Source: Bdellovibrionales bacterium
GTDB lineage: Bacteria > Bdellovibrionota > Bdellovibrionia > Bdellovibrionales > UBA1609
Assembly (NCBI GenBank): GCA_027459485.1
Contig: DAIDIG010000004.1
Span: 124,001-188,000, forward strand
Length of the DNA stretch: 64,000 bases
Direction of reading: 5' to 3'
Shown here piece by piece: positions 1 through 7,965 of the stretch (positions are counted from its first letter, which is position 1; each line of letters starts with the position of its first letter). The notes beneath the pieces were generated by a model, which saw only the letters and a program-made list of their open reading frames with translations, did no database searches and was not told the origin of the DNA. The translations under genes were made by a program, and so were the position numbers.

Positions 1-371
1 TGAGCCGCATACATTTCGTGAGCGGTAAAGTTAAAACGGTGTGGAGTATGCCGTAGCCCACGATGCGCCTGTTGTTCTGAGCTTGTCCGCCCAGTTGCAA
101 TTTCAGAGGCGGATTTGCGCTGCTGGCCGGCCAAGCTGAGTGGCTCAATTTGAGACGCTGAAGGAGTGTCGTCAAGATCAAAAAAGATCACGTGCTTTGG
201 CCGTTTACGCGCGCTTGCGATACGCGCACGGCGCTTCGCGTGGTGCTTAACGCAAACGGTATGAGGCCGTTTTTTGTGCCAGCCATGAGCCGATGCGATT
301 GAACCATACATCCCGATCGCGACAATCGCTAATGCGCGTTTCAGATTAAGCCAATCATTTCGTGACATCAT
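1..371 (-). CDS. Secreted protein of unknown function, 3'-truncated by window edge
   Basis: The reading frame opens at ATG 371 (or the adjacent ATG 368) and runs without a stop to base 1, so only about 123 codons are visible. The first ~28 residues form a signal peptide with a hydrophobic stretch ending in ASIAS-A-like small residues before HGWHKKRP. A Lys/Arg/His-rich segment follows, then an acidic FFDLDDTPSAS stretch. I do not recognise a family. It lies downstream of, and in the same direction as, the 484-1038 gene with a 112-bp gap. A clear Shine-Dalgarno is not visible. The six-A run at 180-185 keeps the frame intact. Identity as a gene rests on the signal peptide and the uninterrupted frame. 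Confidence 0.5.
   Translation of the reverse strand, partial: MMSRNDWLNLKRALAIVAIGMYGSIASAHGWHKKRPHTVCVKHHAKRRARIASARKRPKHVIFFDLDDTPSASQIEPLSLAGQQRKSASEIATGRTSSEQQAHRGLRHTPHRFNFTAHEMYAA
142..157 (+). repeat. CTCA-N3-TGAGACG dyad, copy A
   Basis: The bases read GGCTCA-ATT-TGAGACG, an inverted repeat with one mismatch in the outer arms. The same pattern recurs at 21568 and 30819, and with one changed core base at 14929. This copy lies inside the partial coding region on the opposite strand, so a regulatory role here is doubtful. Confidence 0.3.
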
Positions 372-483
372 ACTCGAATGAAAATGCAGGTTCGGTGCCA
401 ACGCGAAAAACAAACTATAAACGATTGCTCGCGCTGAAATGAGAAACGCTTCAGATCAAAACGTCGATCTTTTACTATTCTGC

Positions 484-1038
484 TTAAAATTCAAACACAA
501 GCCCGAGATCGAACATCATCGTCGTCCCCGGCGCCGAATTGAAGGTCATATCAAATCGAGCCAAAACGCTGCTCGTGATTTTGGTCATGAGACTGCCGGT
601 TGCGTATTCGCCAACGACGGTTTTGGGGTCGAGTTGCGCATCCGACGTGTAACGTGTCACATCGAGCCCGATGCCCATGCCGAGAATCAGCGTCTCAAAC
701 GGCACTTGCAAACTCACTCCGCCAGAGAGCCCCTGCCAGGTCACCGTACCGCCGATGCCATTCGTGTAGGTCGCGTCGAAATAGCCGCCGTGAGATTTAT
801 CGCCCCCCATCGGCAGAGACATTCTCAAGCCCCAAATACTAAAAATGTTGTCGTTTTGCGAAACTCCATGCGGCAGGGCGCGCCCGATGAAAACACCGGT
901 CTGCCAAGGCGCACTCCCCGAGCCGGCATCTTGCGCAAAAGATGTCGCCGCGAACAAGACGAAAATCAAAGATATGGAGACCCGAAGTATCCGGACTTTT
1001 TCAACAGACCCTAGTGTTTTCTTGAATGGGTGTCGCAC
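484..1038 (-). CDS. Exported protein, probable small outer-membrane beta-barrel
   Basis: The 184-residue product begins with a basic N-terminus and a hydrophobic segment (residues about 17-34) ending AATSFAQ, typical of a Sec signal peptide. The mature part has alternating hydrophobic/polar stretches with Gly and aromatic residues and ends in Phe (LVFEF), as outer-membrane barrels usually do. No named family is recognised. A residue pattern GVSQNDNIFSIWGLRMSLPM precedes a run of short predicted strands. It is transcribed divergently from the hydrolase at 1060, 21 bp away, so their promoters must overlap the coding regions or lie in this short gap. Function is unknown. Confidence 0.6.
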   Translation of the reverse strand: MRHPFKKTLGSVEKVRILRVSISLIFVLFAATSFAQDAGSGSAPWQTGVFIGRALPHGVSQNDNIFSIWGLRMSLPMGGDKSHGGYFDATYTNGIGGTVTWQGLSGGVSLQVPFETLILGMGIGLDVTRYTSDAQLDPKTVVGEYATGSLMTKITSSVLARFDMTFNSAPGTTMMFDLGLVFEF

Positions 1039-1059
1039 TTGTCCTAGAGTATTAGGAAT

Positions 1060-1926
1060 ATGGTGGAAAGGCTAGAGGGCACTTTTTGGGGTTACCAGGA
1101 CGTCGAGCTATATTATCAAATGTGGCGCTCGAACGAGTCGCGCGCGACTATTGTCCTGACTCACGGGATTGCCGAACATTCTGACTGCTATGAGCGGTTC
1201 GCCGACTCGATCACCAAGCATGGCTATTCGGTATTCGCTTGGGATCTACGCGGGCACGGCCATTCCGAAGGCAAGCGCGGTTACGTTAATCGCTTTCAGG
1301 ATTTCAGCGATGATCTCGAGGCAGCGATTCGCTTCGTGAAATCTGAGTTCTGGTCGAATAAATTGCCTTTATTTTTGTTCGGTCATTCTATGGGCGGGCT
1401 CATTACGCTAAAATTGCTGCTCGATCATTCGCCGACTCATATCGCGGGTCTGATTCTCAGTTCGCCGTGTCTCGGCCTCTCGCTCGCGGTGCCGAAGTTG
1501 AAAGAAGCCGGCGCGCAATTGCTCGCGGAGTGGCTGCCGAAGGTCACGCTCTACAACGAGATTAATTTCGATGATCTCGTGCGCGATCAAAGTCTCGTTC
1601 GACAGTACCGTGCCGACCCCCTTCGCCACAGTCGCATTTCACCCCGATTATTTACCGGTCTCATGGCTACGATGGCTGAAGTCAAAAGTGAAGCCGCAAA
1701 AATTCAGTTACCGACACTTATGCAGCTCGCTGGTCGCGAGAAGATTGTCAGCACCTCCGAATCGGAAGTCTATTTTGAGAAACTGGGCTCGAAGAAAAAA
1801 GAGCTATACGTTTATGCCGATAGTTATCACGAGATTTACAACGATCTTGATCGCGAAGATGTCATTCGCGATTTGATCCCGTTCTTAGAAAAGGGCGCGC
1901 GTGAGGTAATGAAAAGTGGAACTTAA
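1060..1926 (+). CDS. Alpha/beta hydrolase, lysophospholipase / monoacylglycerol lipase family
   Basis: This 288-residue protein fits the PldB/monoglyceride-lipase group (Hydrolase_4). The oxyanion motif HGIAEHS is near residue 35, the signature DLRGHGHSEGKRG near 62, and the nucleophile elbow GHSMGG puts the catalytic Ser near 110. The catalytic His is in SYHEIYND near 256. Where relatives have a G-x-D-x-I-V acid motif this one reads GREKIV (about 224-229), so the acid may be Glu. There is no signal peptide, so it is probably cytoplasmic or membrane-peripheral and hydrolyses acyl glycerols or lysophospholipids. An AGGA sits just before ATG 1060. The next gene overlaps its 3' end by 11 bp, suggesting coupling. 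Confidence 0.85.
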   Translation: MVERLEGTFWGYQDVELYYQMWRSNESRATIVLTHGIAEHSDCYERFADSITKHGYSVFAWDLRGHGHSEGKRGYVNRFQDFSDDLEAAIRFVKSEFWSNKLPLFLFGHSMGGLITLKLLLDHSPTHIAGLILSSPCLGLSLAVPKLKEAGAQLLAEWLPKVTLYNEINFDDLVRDQSLVRQYRADPLRHSRISPRLFTGLMATMAEVKSEAAKIQLPTLMQLAGREKIVSTSESEVYFEKLGSKKKELYVYADSYHEIYNDLDREDVIRDLIPFLEKGAREVMKSGT

Positions 1927-2563
1927 CCTGTTCTCTCGATATTTTTCGCGATCACCACGGGCGGCGGCAACTCTGATCGCGTTGTGTCTACTCAGCGCAT
2001 GCGCGGTGAAACCGCCGCGCGGCGCGAATATCGGCCCGCGTTTTGACGACGACACCTATTCGCAGCTTATCAATAAGTACACGCGGCACGACGCGAAGTT
2101 CGACGGTCTTAACCAATTGTTTGACGTGTATGCGACCATGCAAACGACAGAAGTTCAGGCGGCCATATTACAAAAACGCAGCGACATTTATGAATGGACA
2201 CCCAGCCAAGCTCAAGACGAGCGCGATAAAATGTTTCAGAACAACAGCACGCAAACTCGATTTGCCGTGAGTTTTTTTGTGCCGAATACCCGACTCAACG
2301 ATTTAAACAGAAAAACAACAATGTGGCGGTTTTACCTCGATTCACAAGGTAAGCGCTATGTCGGTACGGCGACAAAGCGTAAAGACAAGTTCGTTGATTT
2401 AAATGCCATGTACCCGTATCACACTCGTTTTTACAAACCGTATGAATTCACTTTTAATGTCCCGCTGTCGGTGATTGAGAGTGCGCCCGCGATGCTGACT
2501 ATTGCGAGCGCCGAGGGCGTCGCCCATCTGAAGTTCGCGCCGCAGACTTCAGCCAATCACTGA
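1916..2563 (+). CDS. Lipoprotein of unknown function
   Basis: The 215-residue product has a basic N-terminus, a hydrophobic stretch and a lipobox LLSAC with the lipidated Cys near 29, followed by AVKPPRG. The mature part contains no domain I recognise; it has a mixed alpha/beta composition with several aromatic residues and a C-terminal segment (LKFAPQT) that reads like a beta strand. It overlaps the upstream lysophospholipase-like gene by 11 bp and is probably co-translated with it, so a role with that enzyme at the envelope is conceivable. It ends 24 bp before the convergent glmS 3' end. Confidence 0.8.
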   Translation: MELNLFSRYFSRSPRAAATLIALCLLSACAVKPPRGANIGPRFDDDTYSQLINKYTRHDAKFDGLNQLFDVYATMQTTEVQAAILQKRSDIYEWTPSQAQDERDKMFQNNSTQTRFAVSFFVPNTRLNDLNRKTTMWRFYLDSQGKRYVGTATKRKDKFVDLNAMYPYHTRFYKPYEFTFNVPLSVIESAPAMLTIASAEGVAHLKFAPQTSANH

Positions 2564-2587
2564 GTTGGCGTTGCCACACCTCGTGTC

Positions 2588-4414
2588 TTACTCAACCGTG
2601 ACCGATTTTGCTAAATTGCGCGGTTGATCCACATCATGGCCCAAAGCATGAGCGACGTGATACGCGAGAAGTTGAAGCGGAATCGCCTCGAGCATTGGAT
2701 TTACGCTCCATTCCGCTCGCGGCAAAGCCAAGTAGTGCGTGCTCAAATCGCGGAGTTTGTCGTTGCCAAGCGTGCCGATTGAAATGATCACACCGCCACG
2801 CGCTTTAGCTTCTTCAAGATTGCTCAACGTTTTTTCGTACAGCTCGTCGCTCGGGGCTAGCATGACAACCGCCATGCGACCATCGATCAAGGCGAGCGGT
2901 CCGTGTTTCATTTCGCCCGCGGCGTAGCCCTCGGCGTGCATGTAGGCGAGCTCTTTCAGTTTCAGCGCGCCTTCGAGAGCGATCGGATAGTTCACGCCGC
3001 GGCCCATGTACAAAAATCCTTTAAAATTTTTAAGCGTCGCGGCGGCTTCACCGAAAAATTTATCGCACGCAAGAACTGTCTCCATCTGCGCCGGAGCCGC
3101 GAGCAAAGCGCGCACGTATCGCTCCTCATCCTGCAGCGGCAATGTACTGCGCACTTTGGCGACGTCCAGCGCGAGAAGGTGAAGAAGGGCGAGTGTCGAA
3201 GTAAATGCTTTTGTGCTCGCCACGCCAACCTCTGGCCCAGAGTTCATATATAAGTGTCCGTCCGCCTCTCGATCGATCGTCGAATTCTTGACGTTACAAA
3301 TGCTGAGAACGGGAACTTTCACTTTTTTCAGTTGCCGCAGAACCGCAAGTGTATCGGCCGTCTCGCCGCTTTGTGAAATCAAAATCGCCACTGTGTTCTT
3401 TGCAATCACCGGTTCGCGATAGCGAAATTCGCTCGCGATGTCGGTCGTCACAGAAACCTTGGCCAATTTCTCGAGCAAATAAGCGCCGACTTGCCCGGCG
3501 TAAAAAGAAGTGCCACACGCAATAACGGCGATACGCTCGGCTTCACGAAATCGCTCGCTCAGACCAGTGCCCTCGAGCACGTGCACCGTGTGTTTCGATA
3601 CATCAACGTGAGGGGCCAGCACCCGCGCCACGGCTCTCGGCTGCTCAAAAATTTCTTTGAGCATGAAGTGCTCATAGCCTTCTTTTTTAGCCTGCTCGGC
3701 CGTCCAGTCGATTGTCGTCACAGATTTTTCAAGAGGTCGGCCGAGACTGTCGAAGACTTTAAATGATTCACCTTTCACGTGGGCGATTTCAAGATCGTTG
3801 AGATAAACGACTTTTTTCGTGTAGGGCAATATGGCTTGCACGTCGCTTGCGACAAGGACGGCCCCTTGAGCCGAACCAACAATCAGCGGCGGTCCGTTTT
3901 TGAAGGCCACCATTTCATCGGGGTGATCTTTCGAAACGACAAGTATGGAGTATGCGCCTTGCAATCGCGGTAAAACATTGACGACGGCCTTCAACAAATC
4001 GTGAGTGCGCTCGATTTCGTCGGCGATCAGGTGCGCGACAAGTTCGCTATCGGTGTCGCTTGTGAATTTTGTCTGCGGCCCGAGCGCATCTTTGAGCTCG
4101 AGGTAATTTTCGATGATGCCGTTATGGACAAGACTGATGCCGCGAACCGTGTGTGGGTGCGCATTTTTTTCGACCGGGGCACCGTGCGTGGCCCATCTTG
4201 TGTGTCCGATGCCAAGGTGACCATCAAACGTCTCGCTTTCTAGCTTTTTTTGAAGTGTCGAAAGCTTGCCTTCGGCGCGGATGCGCTTGAATTCACCGTG
4301 ATTTAAAATTGCAACTCCAGCGCTGTCATAGCCGCGGTACTCGAGAGATTTGAGCCCGCTCAGGATCACGTCTTTCGGGTTTTCGGGGCCGGAGTAACCG
4401 ACGATTCCACACAT
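2588..4414 (-). CDS. glmS: Glutamine-fructose-6-phosphate aminotransferase
   Basis: GlmS makes glucosamine-6-phosphate from fructose-6-phosphate and glutamine, the first committed step to UDP-GlcNAc for peptidoglycan and LPS. The 608 residues match the family length. The protein starts MCGIVGY, giving the N-terminal nucleophile Cys after Met removal, and contains the amidotransferase motifs GHTRWATHG and HNGIIEN. Two SIS sugar-isomerase domains follow (for example ISQSGETADT and GRGVNYPIALEGALK), and the conserved C-terminus NLAKSVTVE is present. A GAGGT ribosome site precedes ATG 4414 by 6 bases. It lies 30 bp downstream of glmU on the same strand, forming a UDP-GlcNAc operon. Confidence 0.97.
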   Translation of the reverse strand: MCGIVGYSGPENPKDVILSGLKSLEYRGYDSAGVAILNHGEFKRIRAEGKLSTLQKKLESETFDGHLGIGHTRWATHGAPVEKNAHPHTVRGISLVHNGIIENYLELKDALGPQTKFTSDTDSELVAHLIADEIERTHDLLKAVVNVLPRLQGAYSILVVSKDHPDEMVAFKNGPPLIVGSAQGAVLVASDVQAILPYTKKVVYLNDLEIAHVKGESFKVFDSLGRPLEKSVTTIDWTAEQAKKEGYEHFMLKEIFEQPRAVARVLAPHVDVSKHTVHVLEGTGLSERFREAERIAVIACGTSFYAGQVGAYLLEKLAKVSVTTDIASEFRYREPVIAKNTVAILISQSGETADTLAVLRQLKKVKVPVLSICNVKNSTIDREADGHLYMNSGPEVGVASTKAFTSTLALLHLLALDVAKVRSTLPLQDEERYVRALLAAPAQMETVLACDKFFGEAAATLKNFKGFLYMGRGVNYPIALEGALKLKELAYMHAEGYAAGEMKHGPLALIDGRMAVVMLAPSDELYEKTLSNLEEAKARGGVIISIGTLGNDKLRDLSTHYLALPRAEWSVNPMLEAIPLQLLAYHVAHALGHDVDQPRNLAKSVTVE

Positions 4415-4444
4415 AATTTACCTCAAACCGTTGAAAGGGCCCAT

Positions 4445-5839
4445 CTACTTTGAAGTTTGGCTCTTTTTAGTTTGGTAATTTTCGATGTTCACTTGCTTGC
4501 CGCGCGCCACAGCGAGTGCTTTCGCCGGTACGTCTTTCGTTATGGTCGACCCGCTGCCCACGACCGCACCGTCGCCCACCGTGACCGGCGCCACAAATTG
4601 CGTGTCAGAGCCGACAAATACATCGCGACCGATCGTTGTGCGATATTTTTTACGATCGACAGCGTAGTTACACGTAATCGTGCCGCAGCCTATATTTGTA
4701 TTTTCACCGACCTCGGCATCGCCAAGGTACGTGAGGTGCCCGGCCTTTGCACCGGCGCCGAACTTGACCTTTTTTAGCTCCACGAAGTTACCGATATGAG
4801 CGCCCGCACCGATTTCGGTTTCGGGCCGCACGCGCGCGTAGGGGCCGACGACCGATTTTGTGCGTAAGACGCAATTTTCAAGGTAGGAACCACCGAGCAC
4901 GTGCACGCTGTCTTCCATTTCAACCGCGTTCAGATACGCGTTCGGTTCGACAACGCAGAAAGATCCGATGCGAGTGCTTCCGCGAATATAAGCGCCGGGG
5001 TAAATCACCGATGCTGCACCAATTCGCACGTTGTCTTCAACATAGGTGGCGCGCGGGTCGATAAAAACAGCGCCTTCATCCATCAGTCGCTTGGCATTTC
5101 GAAAAAACAAGCGGCGTGAAGCTTGGGCGAGTTCGGATTGCGAATTGACACCCATCGCGACGTGAGCGGGCAAACGAACTCCGCTTATCGGAATTTTATT
5201 TTCAACCGCGAGCATGATGAGATCGGTCAAATAATATTCGCCTTGCGCGTTTTCGGCGGCGCGGGTCGAACCGTGAATGAGCGGCAGCATTTGATTGAGT
5301 AAAGTCGCTTCGAGAACGTAAATACCCGTGTTCACTTCGCGAATTTTGAGCGTTTCGGCGGACGCATCGCGTGCTTCAACAATGGCGCGTACTTCTCCAC
5401 CCTCACGGATCACTCGACCGAGCGAACCAGGGCGTTTGAGTTTTGCCACTCCCAAAGTGATACCGCCGCGACTGTTGAAAAAGTCTTCGAGTGCGCGGCG
5501 AACGTCGTCGACTTCGATCAACGGGTGATCGCCGTTAATGATGAGGACCGTTTCATTCAGCGAGCCCGGCTGGGCGGCATGAACCGCGTCGGCCGTACCG
5601 CGCTGTTCGTTTTGTTTGAAACAAATGGCGCCTAACGGTTCTACAACCTGGCGTACGAGGCTTTCACCGACGCCGACGACAACACGAACTTCGGTTGCGC
5701 CGGCCATTTTAACGCAATTCACGATTCGCGAAATCATAGGCTGGCCCGCGACCGGGTGCAGGACCTTTGGCAGGCTCGATTTCATTCTTTTACCTTGGCC
5801 CGCCGCTAAAACAATTGCTGAAAATTTGTGTTCTTGCAT
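4445..5839 (-). CDS. glmU: Bifunctional GlcNAc-1-phosphate uridyltransferase / GlcN-1-P acetyltransferase
   Basis: GlmU acetylates glucosamine-1-phosphate and couples it to UTP, giving UDP-GlcNAc. The N-terminal pyrophosphorylase domain shows LAAGQGKRMKSSLPKVLHPV. The C-terminal half is a left-handed beta-helix of hexapeptide repeats, with the acetyltransferase segment near GHLTYLGDAEVGENTNIG and GCGTITCNYA. With ATG 5839 the length is 464, close to known GlmU. A longer frame begins at ATG 5860, but the added residues precede the conserved N-terminus. No ribosome site is visible before either ATG. The start lies 10 bp from that of the divergent mpaA. glmS follows 30 bp downstream. Confidence 0.95.
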   Translation of the reverse strand: MQEHKFSAIVLAAGQGKRMKSSLPKVLHPVAGQPMISRIVNCVKMAGATEVRVVVGVGESLVRQVVEPLGAICFKQNEQRGTADAVHAAQPGSLNETVLIINGDHPLIEVDDVRRALEDFFNSRGGITLGVAKLKRPGSLGRVIREGGEVRAIVEARDASAETLKIREVNTGIYVLEATLLNQMLPLIHGSTRAAENAQGEYYLTDLIMLAVENKIPISGVRLPAHVAMGVNSQSELAQASRRLFFRNAKRLMDEGAVFIDPRATYVEDNVRIGAASVIYPGAYIRGSTRIGSFCVVEPNAYLNAVEMEDSVHVLGGSYLENCVLRTKSVVGPYARVRPETEIGAGAHIGNFVELKKVKFGAGAKAGHLTYLGDAEVGENTNIGCGTITCNYAVDRKKYRTTIGRDVFVGSDTQFVAPVTVGDGAVVGSGSTITKDVPAKALAVARGKQVNIENYQTKKSQTSK

Positions 5840-5855
5840 TACTAGAATCATGCAA
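5834..5855. repeat. Dyad formed by the divergent glmU and mpaA start codons
   Basis: The bases read TTGCAT-N10-ATGCAA, a perfect 6-bp inverted repeat. The arms are the first two codons (Met-Gln) of glmU on the minus strand and of mpaA on the plus strand. The 10-bp gap contains TAGAAT but is too short for two promoters, so each gene's upstream signals must lie in the other's coding sequence. Confidence 0.6.
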
Positions 5856-6536
5856 TACATCGAACTGCCCGATTGGGCAAGGTCGGCAAAGAATCGCGCG
5901 ATCCCTCTTTACAAATCTTCGCCTAATGTGACGAAGCCGATCCTGCTGATCGGTGGAGTGCACGGTGATGAGCCCGAAGGCGTTTGGCTGGCGGATTCCA
6001 CCCTCGAGTGGTTAAAAAGTGACACCGCTTCAGAAGGCAAAACTAGAGTGCCGTGGGTTCTCATTCCGTGCTTGAACCCTGACGGCTTTACGGCAAAAAC
6101 TCGAGTCAACGGCAACAACGTTGATTTGAACCGAAATTATCCGAGTCACGACTGGTCGGCAAAATTCTCCAAAGACCGCTATTACCCAGGCCCACACGCG
6201 GCGAGCGAGCCCGAAATTCAATCCCTCGTACGCTTAATCGAAGAGGTTCGCCCGCGGCTCATCATCCATTGTCATTCGTGGCACCCCTGTATTGTGTGCA
6301 CCGGCGAACCTGGTATGGTGGCGGCTCGTGCCTTAGCCGAATCGTCGGGGTATGAAGTGAAATCCGAAATCGGATATCCAACACCCGGCAGCTTGAGTTG
6401 TTACGGTTGGCATGACAAGCAGATACCGGTCATTTGTATCGAAGAAGTCGAAGGGTGCGCACGCGAGGATGTATGGCCGCATTTCGCGGCGGGGATGAAG
6501 AAAATTTTTTTAGCACCGACTGAGCCCATAGCATGA
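5850..6536 (+). CDS. mpaA: Murein peptide amidase, M14 zinc carboxypeptidase family
   Basis: MpaA-type enzymes cut the gamma-D-Glu-meso-diaminopimelate bond in released murein peptides, in the cytoplasm, for recycling. With ATG 5850 the protein is 228 residues; upstream codons of the frame are only the antisense of glmU. The zinc-binding HGDEPEG motif gives His38 and Glu41, a third ligand lies in LIIHCHSW, VDLNRNYPS resembles the substrate-binding Asn-Arg, and CIEEVEG carries the catalytic Glu. There is no signal peptide. The stop overlaps the next gene's ATG (ATGA). An alternative is a closely related M14 peptidase acting on predator- or cell-wall-derived peptides. Confidence 0.85.
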   Translation: MQYIELPDWARSAKNRAIPLYKSSPNVTKPILLIGGVHGDEPEGVWLADSTLEWLKSDTASEGKTRVPWVLIPCLNPDGFTAKTRVNGNNVDLNRNYPSHDWSAKFSKDRYYPGPHAASEPEIQSLVRLIEEVRPRLIIHCHSWHPCIVCTGEPGMVAARALAESSGYEVKSEIGYPTPGSLSCYGWHDKQIPVICIEEVEGCAREDVWPHFAAGMKKIFLAPTEPIA

Positions 6537-7801
6537 ACACTCATCTTCAAAGCATATACAACACTTTGATCGCTATTCACAAAGCCGACTCGGTCGCCGA
6601 TATCGAGCGCCGCGTGTTTCTTGAACTGCGCGAGCCGTTTCAGCTGGCATGGGTGCGAATTTTTCTTCAGCCGCCCGAAATGCTCGAAGCTCAATTGAGC
6701 CGTCTCGCGGGCGTTGCGCTCTTTCGTCACGAGCTTGAAATCTCATCGCGACGCCTGGGCTCGCTGGTTTTTGCTCGCTCCACATCAGCGGCGTTTAAAA
6801 AACGCGAACAAGTGGCTCTCACGCAAATTTGTAACAGTATCGGGCTCGCGCTCGATCGTCTCATCAAACTCGATCAGGCCGAAATTCTTAAGGAACAGTG
6901 GGAGGCCACCTTCAACGCCATCGGCGAGCCACTTTGTTTGACCGACGAAAACTTCCAAATAATGCACACGAACAAGGCGTTTCTATCCGCGGCGAATCTC
7001 ACTCCAGCACGCGCCATCGGCAAAAACTGTTTTGATGCCATTCAGCCGGCCACCAAAGCTCGAGAATTCGACGTCACGACTCAGCCGATTGTAACCGATG
7101 ATGAAAAGCTGCTTCTCATTTTGTTTCGCGACGTCACTGAGCAGAAGAAAATGGAGAAGCGCATTTTCGCTTCCGCCAAGATGGCCGAGTTAGGCACGAT
7201 CGGCTCGAGTATCGCCCATGATATAAATAATCCACTTGGCGGCATGCTCTCATTTTTTCAGCTGATCAAAATGGATTTGCCAGCTGACCACCCGATACGA
7301 GACGACATTATCGAAATGGAAGCCGCAGGCCTTCGCTGCAAGGCCATCGTCGAAAATCTGCTCAAATTTTCTCGCCGCCCCGAAGCCGAGCCGGCCGAAC
7401 CCCTCGACTTACGTGATGTCATTCGCCAGGCCTCGCAAATTGTTGAATTGCAGACTCGTTCGGTCGGTATCGAGCTCACGATAGAACAGCCTAAAGAGCA
7501 GGTTAAAACTTTGGGACAGTTCAACCTTTTGTCCCAAGCGTTAAGCGAGGTTTTGCAACACGCCTATGCCGCGGTTTCAGAACGTTTGCGCCAAAAACCC
7601 GGCGATGGGGGCAAGATCGAAATTGCAGTTCGACGACTCGAACATCCCGAAATACTGATTGTTGACAATGGCATAGGAGCGCGCCGCGATTTGACACTGG
7701 CCCAACAAATCGTTGACCAACACGGTGGCAGACTCGAAATTTTTTCCCAGCCGAACGGTGGGACACAGGTCAAAATTGTTTTTCTCGCCGTGGATAATTA
7801 G
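6533..7801 (+). CDS. Sensor histidine kinase with GAF/PAS-like input and reduced ATP-binding domain
   Basis: The 422-residue protein has no membrane segments. Residues about 15-110 look GAF-like and about 112-205 PAS-like (ITDEN-type strand LCLTDENFQIM). The dimerisation helix carries the phospho-acceptor His229 in SSIAHDINNPLGG. The catalytic domain starts near 290 but is abnormal. The N-box reads VLQHAYAAV, with His where Asn is usual, and after DNGIGA (about 375) the F-box, ATP lid and GxGL box are missing, so the chain goes straight to LAQQIVDQHGG. It overlaps mpaA by 4 bp and precedes an NtrC-type regulator, its likely partner. Reduced kinase activity or a phosphatase role is possible. 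Confidence 0.85.
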   Translation: MNTHLQSIYNTLIAIHKADSVADIERRVFLELREPFQLAWVRIFLQPPEMLEAQLSRLAGVALFRHELEISSRRLGSLVFARSTSAAFKKREQVALTQICNSIGLALDRLIKLDQAEILKEQWEATFNAIGEPLCLTDENFQIMHTNKAFLSAANLTPARAIGKNCFDAIQPATKAREFDVTTQPIVTDDEKLLLILFRDVTEQKKMEKRIFASAKMAELGTIGSSIAHDINNPLGGMLSFFQLIKMDLPADHPIRDDIIEMEAAGLRCKAIVENLLKFSRRPEAEPAEPLDLRDVIRQASQIVELQTRSVGIELTIEQPKEQVKTLGQFNLLSQALSEVLQHAYAAVSERLRQKPGDGGKIEIAVRRLEHPEILIVDNGIGARRDLTLAQQIVDQHGGRLEIFSQPNGGTQVKIVFLAVDN

Positions 7802-7842
7802 TCTAGATTTTTATTGTTGAACAACTGTTTGACTCCGAAAAT

Positions 7843-7872
7843 TTGACAGAGCCAAAAATCCGACCCTAAACT
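7843..7872 (+). promoter_or_regulatory. Candidate sigma-70 promoter for the NtrC-type regulator
   Basis: TTGACA at 7843-7848 is followed after 18 bp by TAAACT at 7867-7872. It lies in the 164-bp gap between the kinase and the regulator gene, about 95 bp before the chosen start codon. It would let the regulator be expressed apart from its kinase. This rests on consensus match only. Confidence 0.45.
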
Positions 7873-7965
7873 TTAACCATAAGAACAGCCACGAACGACC
7901 TAACTATATAGGATACCGGCGCTGCTCAGGACCGAGTCGTGTCACCTGCCACGGAGGAGCTTGGG

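Noticed and set aside
171-190. Apparent frameshift in the partial gene at the window start
   Set aside because: Recounting the A-run at 180-185 gives six bases, which keeps the frame open through FFDLDD to the window edge.
6689-6700. GCTCAATTGAGC palindrome
   Set aside because: It lies inside the kinase coding region with ordinary codon use, so it is probably chance. TGAGAATTCTCA at 59516-59527, inside the M23 gene, is rejected for the same reason.
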